Positions 45,669-55,500 of a stretch of DNA of 64,000 bases are shown here, piece by piece. Every line of letters begins with the position of its first letter. The stretch's first letter is position 1. Below the pieces are notes generated by a model. That model did no database searches and had not been told where the DNA came from. It worked only from the letters and a program-made list of their open reading frames with translations. The stretch lies in contig NC_088304.1 in assembly GCF_032854445.1 (NCBI RefSeq), positions 30,385,732 to 30,449,731 on the forward strand, read 5' to 3'. Position numbers and translations under genes: made by a program. Source of the DNA: Liolophura sinensis. Lineage: Eukaryota; Mollusca; Polyplacophora; Chitonida; Chitonidae.

Positions 45669-45867
45669 AACAGAAAGTCTGTTGTCTGAGTGATGGTAGA
45701 ACGTATTCTGCTATTATAAAATTATAATCTGTTATATTCAACATAATATCCAGTTGGTCTTGAATATTAATGTTGATTTAATGGAATATGTGTCCTTTAT
45801 TTGACAGAATAATCTGTTGCAATAGCAAAATATATTCTCTCATTATTCAGACAACAGACTTTCTGTT
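45669..45867. mobile_element. MITE-like element or hairpin with 21-bp perfect inverted repeats
   Basis: AACAGAAAGTCTGTTGTCTG+A at 45669-45689 is the exact reverse complement of 45847-45867. Similarity continues inward imperfectly for about ten more bases (GTGATGGTAG against ATAATGAGAG). The interior is about 157 bp, AT-rich and non-coding. I see no obvious target-site duplication. It lies directly after the 81-bp array. Confidence 0.7.
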
Positions 45868-47040
45868 AAAATTAACAGATTAATTTTTTGAGTGTTACAG
45901 TGAAAACCAAGTGACTCTGGACTGGTTTCAGGTTTCAAATGCACCAAGAGAAGTATTCCAGTGGTTGTAAAAATTGAGCCTGTGAAATTGACGTGTTGAT
46001 CTTTTGAGCTGACAAGAGGTACGCCAGTGTTTACCTTGCAGCTTACATTTTGGTAACCTTCCTGTTCAGCAAGAGACACTATATTATGAGCGGTGATCAG
46101 CGAACTTACCGGAATGTACATCTGTGTTTTAACTTTTATCAGATTTATTTATCTTTGTCTAGTGGTTGTTAAGTAAAGCTATATGTTATGAGGGTTTTTA
46201 CGAGACGGGGCGCCGCTTGACATCTTTTTTTTCACAGTGATGGTCAGATAAATCTTAATACATGGCATACCACTGTCAGATTAGGCAACATAAAATAATA
46301 TACAGCCGATATAAGCCCTTCTTTCAACTCGTGACGTTACCAAGGCAAGACAGATAATGACTACAATATGGCACATTTCTTTATTGTTAGCCTTCATTTT
46401 ATATAAAGAAATATGTATATACTTATTTTAACATTTACAAATGGCCATCTTTTTGAAGTCGAGGAATTTGGTGCGTTCCTCTTTTTGACTTCTGCTATAA
46501 TATATAACTCATTCCTTTTTTATTCATATCGGATATCTGCAAAATTACGTTTGCCCTAGTTCAAAAGATTGGCACTAAGCCAGAATGTATAGTTACAACA
46601 TTTTTAATACAGTACATTCCATCTGATTTATAAAATAAATCTTTGGCCTGATTTTATCTGTTATTTGCAAAATTGCTTAAAATTGTTATATTCTTGCATT
46701 CAGCATGGATTGATCAAGTGGTGCTATACGTCCAAACAGACATACGTATACCAGCCATCAGCCAATACAGACGTTTCAGGTCAATTCCAATTCCCAAAAC
46801 GACGTACAACACAAACTATCAAAGAAAAAAGAAAATATATAAAGCATAATTTACTTTGTAATGGATATTTGACTCATAAGTGGGCTTGTGCATTAGAACA
46901 GATGTATCTTTTTCTGGATGTCACAAATTGTCAGTGGTTTAATTGCTTCTGATGCCGTGGTACCTCATCTGTTGCCTTATGTGAAATGTAGGCCTATATA
47001 TATATTGGGAGTACATTAATGCAACCAAATAACGTATGAC

Positions 47041-47178
47041 TTTCTCTCTGGCCTTCTGTGGAACCTGTGGATGGTAGTGGGTTTCCCCCGGTCCGGTTTC
47101 CTCCCACCACAATGCTGGTCGCCATCGTATAAGTGAAACATTTTTGCATTCGGCGTAAAACACCAGTAAAATAAATAG
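47041..47178 (+). mobile_element. SINE family A, 3' half, partly deleted
   Basis: CTCTCTGGCCTTCTGTGGAAC, GGATGGTAGTGGGTTTCCCCC, GGTTTCCTCCCACCACAATG, CGTATAAGTGAAACATTTTTG, then GGCGTAAAACACCAGTAAAAT. The central GGGCTCTGC block is missing. Confidence 0.88.
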
Positions 47179-47624
47179 CCTATATATGTATTAGTAAATC
47201 TGAAGAGCATGAAATCCACATATGTGTGTACACAAAGAGAATGTACACGTATAACAACAACAACAAAAAAAGATTTGTGCGTCGAAAGTTCTCGTAGCTC
47301 AGCATGTATAATCAGGACTGGTAGCCATTTTGAATATTTGACCTTAATTGGAGCCAGTGCTTCAAGTTTCCAGGAAGTTAGTTTTAAATACTGATAGTTG
47401 AGTTATGTTGTCATTGAATAGCAAACAAATATTTTTTTAGAAAAACATGTAATAAGCTAGGGTTGATCTATCATACATGAGTATACAATATTATAAATTA
47501 TAATTAACGATAAGGGTTTTGAAAATTTAATGTTTGAATCATCAATAGGATTTCTTTCATTTATATTTTAAGAATCAGAAGTTACCATTTAGAACTTCCC
47601 CTTCCTACAAAATACTAAGAATTC

Positions 47625-47700
47625 CCTCATCGTCATATGACTGATAAATTGTTAAGTACGACGTCAAACCCCAAGCACTCACTCACTTCTACAAAACAGC
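47625..47700 (+). mobile_element. SINE family B, tail only
   Basis: CGTCATATGACTGATAAATT, GTTAAGTACGACGTCAAACC, CCAAGCACTCACTCACTT: the 3' end of family B with its (ACTC)n tail. Confidence 0.82.
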
Positions 47701-48464
47701 ATACCAGCAAATATTCCAGAACTATTTATAATGCATTTTCACATAATTTCTTGAAAAATTAATAAACTTTCAAAGTATAACGGTAAAGACTTGCAATGAG
47801 GTAAAAATGATTTAAAACCTTACCTGGAAATTAGGGAAAGTGTGACTTGGTGGTTAGCGAAATTAAGACGAAGTGGTAAAGAACGAGTTATTAATGCGGT
47901 ATTCCTGCACCGTTTTGCCTGGGAGCATAAAGTGACGATCAGGAGGCTGCATTAGCAGGTTTTATCTTACGATGACTGACATGGAAATTTGCTTGTGAAC
48001 TTTTATGGCAGGGCATAAACTGCAGCGAAAAGCACGGTGATTGGCTAGCGATTCGCAGGTGTAGAGACAAAAGCAACTATTCTTTAGAACCTATTCATTA
48101 ATACACCTTGTCATCACCCCACAATTTCTCATAAAACATTCCTGATGGCTGTAGGAATTTCTTCGTGACGAAGAGTAGGTGAGCTATTAATAGACGTCAG
48201 GTGGAGATGAAAACGGTATACGATGAGATATGGCTGCATTACCGGGGTAAACTCTGTCTGGAGACGTCTGCATGGGAAACCGGACAAACAAGAACAACTG
48301 ACTAATTTGTTGATTTGTTAGAAAAAATAGCGACATTTTCCATCCGGACGTCAAATAAGAAATAGCAGTGTTTTCTTTTTGTTGTAACTAAATTCTTTAG
48401 CTTTTTTCTCTCTGCAAAATATGCGCTATTTCAGTTTGCCAACGTTATCCTTACAATAATAATT

Positions 48465-48730
48465 GTTATGTAATAACGCTTTCGTGACGAAATCTCTGTC
48501 TGGCAAACTGCGGTAGACGTTGCAATTACAATGATGACTGTTATGTAATAATGTACTGATGAGAACGTCTAGGCCTGGCATTCCGCAGTACACGATGAGC
48601 CTATGATAATAATTGTTATATAATAATTCACTGATGGGGACGTCTAGGCGTTGCATACCGCAGTACACGATGAACTTAGGACAATAACTGTTACATAATA
48701 ATGTTGTGTTGAGGAAGTCACAGGCCTAAC
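48465..48730. repeat. 75-bp tandem repeat, about 3.5 copies
   Basis: Units start with GTTATGTAATAA-like words at 48465, 48540, 48615 and 48690, exactly 75 bp apart. Each contains a GACGTCTAGGC and GCAGTACACGATGA-type core. The first and last copies are the most diverged. Confidence 0.92.
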
Positions 48731-48835
48731 ATACAGCCTGAAACTGTGGGATTTTCTACCAACTGAGCCTTTAGGCTATAACTATACGTATGTAACTGTA
48801 ATATTTTTCAGCTGACTGTGTCATCTATCGAGTGG

Positions 48836-49160
48836 CGGTTCGGGAGCGGTAGATCCAGAGTCAATCCTGGGTCGCGTCACACCTAAGACTTTAAAAGAGG
48901 AAGTTGCAACTTCCTTACATGGCGTTCAGCATGAAGGGGAGAGTGCAACGACTGGTTGACCCCTATCAGTATAATGGCTCGGGCGGGGCGCCTTACTTGC
49001 CTCCGGTAAGGCGTCTCAGTGAAGCAGCACTAGAGAAAAGAGCGGTGGAAATCCGTCCTGCAACAAGGAGGCACATTACATGCACACTAATGATTTCTTC
49101 GTCGACATATGACTGCAAAATCGTTAAGTACGACGTTAAACCCCAAGCACTCACTCACTC
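48836..49160 (+). mobile_element. SINE family B, full length, with target-site duplication
   Basis: 325 bp flanked by TATCGAGTGG (48826-48835) and TATCGAATGG (49161-49170), a 10-bp duplication with one mismatch. The 3' end is GTTAAGTACGACGTTAAACC, CCAAGC and (ACTC)n. It landed inside the 37-bp array: one array unit lies on its left and the rest on its right. Confidence 0.9.
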
Positions 49161-49735
49161 TATCGAATGGCTATGAGTTTCAGCTGACTGTATCATCTAT
49201 CGAATGGCTATGAGTTTCAGCTGACTGCATCATCTCCCGAATAGCTATGAGTTTCAGCTGACTGTATCATCTACCGAATGGCTATGAGTTTTAGCTGACT
49301 GCATCATCTCCCGAATAGCTATGAGTTTCAGCTGACTGTATCATCTACCGAATGGCTATGAGCTTCAGCTGACTGCATCATCTCCCGAATAGCTATGAGT
49401 TTCAGCTGACTGTATCATCTACCGAATGGCTACGAGTTTCAGCTGACTGTATCATCTATTGAATGGCTATGAGTCTCAGCTGACTGTATCATCTCCCGAA
49501 TGGCTATGAGTTTCAGCTGACTGTATCATCTACCGAATGGCTACGAGTTTCAGCTGACTGTATCATCTATCGAATGGCTATGAGTCTCAGCTGACTGTAT
49601 CATCTACCGGATGGCTATGAGTCTCAGCTGACTGTATCATCTACCCAATGGCTATAAGTTTAAGCTGACTGTATCATCTACCGAATGGCCATAAGTTTGA
49701 GCTGACTGTATCATCTACCCAATGGCTATGAGTTT
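49161..49735. repeat. 37-bp minisatellite, about 15 copies
   Basis: Units read GAATGGCTATGAGTTTCAGC, TGACTGTATCATCTACC, with alternating CTCCC/CTACC and TGCATC/TGTATC variants. A lone unit at about 48809-48835 is separated from the rest by the family B insertion. Confidence 0.95.
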
Positions 49736-49889
49736 ATATATTCCATTAACGGCACATCAATCACTGCCGCTTCTTGTTGATGGGTTTCACCCCAGCCTTT
49801 GTCTGTGCAACAACTTTTTGAAGCTGTATCGTTTACGCCCCACACGTCGTTTTGATTTCGCTGTGACAACAAAGAATAGTGGTCATTAA

Positions 49890-50430
49890 AGACTATTTCA
49901 GCTCTGTTTTATACATGGCTTATTTCAACTCTGTTTCATACATGGCTTATTTCAGCTGTGTTTTATATATGACTTATTTCAGATGTGTTTCATACATGGC
50001 TTATTTCAGCTGTGCTTCATACATGGCTTATTTCAGCTGTGTTTCATACATGGCTTATTTCATCTCTGTTTCATATATGGATTATTTCAGCTTTGTTTCA
50101 TATATGGTTGGAGCCTCCGTGGCTCAGTTGGTTAGCGCGCTAGCGCAGGGTAATGACCCAGAAGCCTCTCACCAATGCGGTCGCTGTGAGTTCAAGTTTA
50201 GCTCGTGAGTTCAAGTCCAGTTCATGCTGGCTTCCTCTCCTGCCGTAAGTGGGAAGGTCTGCCAGCAACCTGCGGATGGTCGTGGGTTTCCCCCGGGCTC
50301 TGCCCGGTTTCTTCCAACCATAATGTTGACCGCCGTCGTATAAGTGAAATATTCTTGAATATGGCGTAAAACACCAATGAAATAAAGAAATAAACCATAT
50401 ATGGCTTATTTCAGCTCTGTTTCATATAAG
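49890..50430. repeat. 27-bp repeat (TTTCATACATGGCTTATTTCAG type), split by a SINE
   Basis: About eight units of 27 bp run from 49890 to 50107. Two more follow the SINE (50396-50430). The frame stays open through the units, giving a spurious SYMAYFSCV-type repeat peptide. Confidence 0.92.
50108..50395 (+). mobile_element. SINE family A, full-length reference copy, with target-site duplication
   Basis: Flanked by CATATATGG at 50099-50107 and 50396-50404. The head GGAGCCTCCGTGGCTCAGTT then GGTTAGCGCGCTAGCGCAGG contains a canonical A-box (TGGCTCAGTTGG), and the B-box region is GAGTTCAAGT. A short internal duplication of GAGTTCAAGT...AGCTC is present in the head. The body is complete through GGCGTAAAACACCAATGAAA to an A-rich tail. 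It interrupts the 27-bp array. Confidence 0.96.
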
Positions 50431-50439
50431 GCTTTTGTG

Positions 50440-52183
50440 AGAGAGGCTAAGTGACTCAGTGTATGGTCGTCTTTGCTGTATTATTTCGTAATTTATTGTG
50501 TTTTTGTTATGTTATTGTCTATTTTTTATTGATGGTTTGGTTTAACTCGGTTCAGTGACCGCCTTATGTTTCTTTGCCAAAAAACAACAGTACAAACTTT
50601 CAATAGTTGATATTATATTGACCCCACTACGGGTCCACTGTCTGTTCTGTGAAGCGAGTACAAGAGTAATCACACTATTTGTTATTACAGGTATCAGGTT
50701 TTCACGGGTATCAGGTTATTACAGGTATCAGGTTCCCATAGGCATTTATTTATGTGCATATTATATGTATATAGATAGCCTATTTTCAGGCATATCTACC
50801 AACTACCAACAAACAACTTGGCAGCAGGCTCTTTAAAAAATGTGTGGGATATGTCTGCTTTATATTCATTAAAATGGACACAAATAGAAAATGCCATTGG
50901 TCATAATATGTACCGGTCACGCTCCTTCAATATGATATCTATAAAGCTGTTTTAAGCACAGTCTGCACGAGGTGAATGACTTCTGCGCCAAGTTGTTGAC
51001 CCGAATAAACAACTCCCATCACACTTAACAAAAGCACGTCAGAACTGTTATAGCTACCACGAAACGTATGCATTCGAAAAGACTGGGCATAACAGAGGAC
51101 GAACTACTGAAGGCAAGCAAATAAATGGCCATGGTAATGAACAGCTCGTTTCAGTAATGACGTTTTTTCACACTGAATGTTAATTTGAAACAAAGAATTA
51201 ATAACGCATAAAATTTGTTAACTTACAATTTCCAGAAACTAGGTCATAAAGCGCAAGCTGTTCATGATCGCGTCACAGTGTTTTCTCCTATCACTTAGTA
51301 GAATAAAAACCCTTTGATGATCGGAAAACTAATACTTTACTCTTCATCTTGACTTCATATCACTAAATAAGCTTTCTATTGGTACAACTTACTGGAACTT
51401 TATAACTTCAATTTGATTTAAACGCATTATTGTGAAGTATTCTGTTATTAATAACCAGTTGTAAAATGGTCATTTGACGAAGAGACGTCATTCTCGTTGG
51501 TTAAATAATCACTAAACAGCTTGTATCTTATGCTGTCTCAACATTTCCTTAACATGCCGTCCTGTCCAAGGATATAACGATACAAATTCTGTATGCCTAC
51601 AGAATAACTTGATACTAACACATAACCCAGGCAGTAGTGTGCATACTCTTGTTCCAGCTTATTTGGCCCGTTTTATACGAGGTCACGTCAGGTCACTTTG
51701 ACACGTGACTCCAATACGACAGCTAATTTCATTGTCAAATATGTGATTGTGGCGGGAAATTTCAGTGCTACGGTTCAGTGACTATGAAATAAGACACACG
51801 TTGTGGTAACGTACATGAGGCAATTTCGTATAATACACGCGAACGTCACTCTGGTGGTCGGAAGGTGGACTATGTGACACTGATCCACTTTTTTCAAGCG
51901 GGTCACCGCCACTGACTGACAGAAATCCAGGTTACAAAAATCGGCTATCTCACACCACCCGCGAGGAATATTGATTTTCTGCCTGATTTCAAACTCGTGC
52001 GCTTGTCGAGCTATCCCAGATATTTCAACAAGCCTGTATATGAACGTCATGCGCACAAACTGGCTTTTTTACGTGCGGCCGTTGTGCCACATGCAGGCGT
52101 GTTTAATACAGATGCCTGGGTGGCCGGCCTAGCCTTATATTTGAGGTAGGTCTGGGCGGGCATTGTAATATAACCCAGCCACC
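50440..52183. other. Upstream region of hil
   Basis: Contains three ACAGGTATCAGGTT-like repeats (50690-50735) and otherwise single-copy DNA. The hil promoter must lie here or further left. GC content rises near 52070-52190, which fits a promoter or first exon, but I see no clear TATA box. Confidence 0.4.
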
Positions 52184-52579
52184 ATGGCGGAGGGTGGGTC
52201 ACCTAATACAACTGCCTCGGTTGTGGTGTCGGGAAATCACGAGGAAAAGGATAAGGATGCCTCTGTAATGCGTGCAGATGTCGAGGACAATTTGACGGCG
52301 CCTTCGGTTTCATGCCAGGACCCGTGTTTCCGTTGTCAGACGCGTGTCTACCCTGTGGAGAAAGTAGACGTCGGGGTGCTCTTTCACCGGAGATGTTTCC
52401 GATGCCGAGACTGTCGCCTGCAGCTCTCCCTTCGTACGTTCCACTGGAGCCCGGGCAGAGTACAGGATATCTTCTGCGCTGTGCACCTGCCGAAGTTAGT
52501 AGGGACAATAGACGAGCAGGCGATGGGCATCCGATCAGCGTTGAACGCCCCGAGGCGGGCGGGCATGCCGAACGAACAG
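52184..52579 (+). CDS. hil: hil exon 1: LIM domain
   Basis: 132 codons ending in CAG before GTAAAG. Zinc site 1 is C48, C51, H68, C71 and site 2 is C74, C77, C98, H101; all eight ligands are present. VYPVEKVDV and LSLRTF resemble the LIM class of EPLIN/MICAL-type proteins. The donor-proximal residues IRSALNAPRRAGMPNEQ are the hillarin-like linker. Confidence 0.94.
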
Positions 52580-55500
52580 GTAAAGCGCTTTCAGTATCCA
52601 CGGTGTATTGTAACCGCAAATCTAGGCCAATGGGGCGGTCATGCATGACACAGTTTTGCCATTGTGTCTGTCATCGATATTAATACTCCTATAGTTACCC
52701 TGGTACGCGAGAGATGCGTAAAAGTTGCCTATTGCTCTGATGATTTGCTTCTTTGTTACATGTTACCGGCAGCTTTATTTGGTGTTTATACATTATTTCC
52801 GACACGTTCTTTTGTGAAGTTGTTTTTTATATTGTTTGGGAAATGGGCCTTGCGATTATCGACTTGGAACGCCCCTCCATGATCTACGTGGTACATGAAT
52901 GTAGGACTTGACACACAAGTTATAGTGACCCAGAGTTATTAAATGCTTTCATATTTTAATTCAAACTTTTGTTAAACAGAAATAAATGTATTGAAATATT
53001 TGAATTCGAAACAGGCCTCGATTACCATATTGACAGTGTTGGGTGCTGATGACGTCACAAGCGTATCCATTTTGCCCTAAACCAATATATTAATGGTCAG
53101 AGTTACTATTTATTACTGTCTGTCAGCCAAACCGGAAAGTTAAAACTTCTCATGACGTTATCGACGCGCGTACAAATTAAAAATAAAACCCATAAAACAC
53201 ACTTTAATTTTCAGTTATTTAAATAGTTCTGAAACAAATCTTTAAAAAGAATATATCTGAAGGTTATTTCAGATACACTATTTATATGCAGCTGGTTATT
53301 TATTTCTTGTGTATTTAATTGTAGCAACCTGCGGATGGTCGTGGGTTTCCCCCGGGCTGTGCCCGGTTTCCACCCACCATAATGCTGGCCGCCGTCGTAT
53401 AAATGAAATATTCTTGAGTACGGCGTAAAACACCAATCAAATAAATAAATAAATAAATTTAATTGTATTAGACAATCAGAAGTTCAGAAATACAACACCC
53501 TCCAAAAAATTCTTTCGAACCACATTTATGTCATGATGGCCTGTCTTTAAAACACGAAAACAATCATTTCATTAAAGCGCTGGATTACATCTTGATGAGG
53601 GATTGTAGATGTTCCATGTGGATACATAGTTATACTGCAGTCGACCTTCAAAATCTAATCCTTCGACCAATGTCTAAGTGTTTGGTATCCACATGTATCG
53701 TACATTTGAGTTCTTTTGGATAGCAGAACAATATCTTTCCCAAAACGCTTTATACTTCCTACTGAGCTTTTGTTAATAAGTTGGACATGAGCTTAGCTGT
53801 GCATTTTCTAGAGCCAGCTAAGGCCAGTGTATAACACCAGTCAAATTAATAAATCAGTATAAATTGAACATTGTTTTGTAAAATGATCCTGGGATTATTG
53901 GCCCGGAACATCCATTACGGTTGGTATTATCCCTGTCAGCATATTTTAGTATTTCTAATCAGTGTCTCTAATCCTTTGCAAGGCCTGAGTTAGTGTATTC
54001 TCATTGCTGCTATACTTCATTACGAATCACATGGCTTTAAGGAGTGGAAAGGAATCTGCATAATGAAGTGATAACATCAGATCAATAAATACCGCTTGTT
54101 TGCTCGGATAATCAGATTTGCTACATCGGATGCAGGCTATTATTGTATTTTTTCGCCATAGGAGTATTATTGTCTCAATAAACAATGACAGCAGCTATTA
54201 ATTTATCTTGTTTATCCAATAATGATGAGCAAATGTTTTTGTTTGTTGTCCACGCTTTTGAAAACCCTGGGTAAGCCATTTTCACCTGAACTATTTCATG
54301 TTTAACGTTGCCTAGGATACAAGGTCATAAGGTCACCATATTTGCAGGAAAAGACACTGGCACTAACCATTCATTGTAATAAGCAGCAGTCACACGCCTC
54401 AATTTGTCACATAAGCTGGTCGAATCGAAAAAAAATAGGTCAAACGTCATTTCATATATTACGCGGTCTTCACGCTGTGCAATCATTTGTAGAATCCTGC
54501 AAATTGTGTAAAATCACATTTGTCTCCTTTTTATTCCACTAATCAAATTCGATGTGTCAATACGCCAAATCGAATCGTATGAACGCATCTTTATAGTCCA
54601 CCTACTCACTCTAACACTGATCGTGTATTACATGTTACCTATCAGCCGAGTATGGTTTTGGTGTCTGAGTGGTCGCAGTCATTAAGTCATTAAGTTGTGA
54701 CCCAATAAGGTCACGGGTTCGAATCTAGTTTTGGCAGCTCTCCAGGACGTTTTTTTATTTTTACTACGATGTATAATTAATTGTCACAATCCGTTCTTAT
54801 AGGGGATATAATTTGTAAGTTTTACATCAGATCTTTTGCATGCACGCAACATATTAGTAACACTTCTGTGGCTGTTTTCCGTTTTATGGGATAGAGCCAA
54901 ACATTTCCTTTCAAACTTCTCTACTTTATGGTATTTGTCCGATATAACCTGATCTATCAGGTCGTGGGGTCAACTCCAATTCCCGCCTGCCTGCTGCGGT
55001 TTTGTGCCAGAAGATTTGCCAGGTTTCCTCTACTTATGAATCGGTAGCACACCAGTAAATGTAAAAAACTTGTGAATGACGTATAAACAGCAGTTATCAA
55101 TTAAATAAATCGTTAACAAGATGACTAATGAGTGAGGGCAGGACAGGCACGTGTGAAGCACGAATCTCTTCATCTTCTTAAATTCTACCGGTATTTAAGC
55201 GGGTAAATATGTATCTCATGATTATTCGCTATCACATGATCACACACTCTGATTTCTATTCAATAATTAACAAGGAAGCCAATTAGCGTCGTATGAGTCA
55301 CCACTCCCTTTTAACTGTCCCTTCCACCCCCCACCCCTCCCTTACCTCTCCCAGACAGTTTCCATGTCCTGCTCCCCACATGTATGTAAACAGTGTCTAC
55401 GGTCGATTCCCATGTCACTGATATGGGATGCATGTAGCTAGCTGTCATGCCTATAGGCGTTGTGACCAGGGCATATGTATTGCCGTATGACACATCCCCT

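Larger units (their letters stand above)
45870..48420. other. Gene-free stretch
   Basis: Holds a family E copy (about 46690-46830, reverse), a SINE A copy (47041-47178) and a family B tail (47625-47700). No exon was recognised. Confidence 0.4.

Noticed and set aside
44632-50430. Regularly spaced repeats that might suggest a CRISPR array
   Set aside because: There are no unique spacers between the repeats, no cas genes, and the context is eukaryotic with introns and SINEs.
52203-52646. Minus-strand and alternate-frame open frames over hil exon 1
   Set aside because: Shadows of the LIM-encoding exon, which has all eight zinc ligands and a Kozak start.
54655-54735. A functional tRNA gene
   Set aside because: A- and B-box-like words are present but the acceptor stem and anticodon arm do not form convincingly; better explained as a SINE head remnant.
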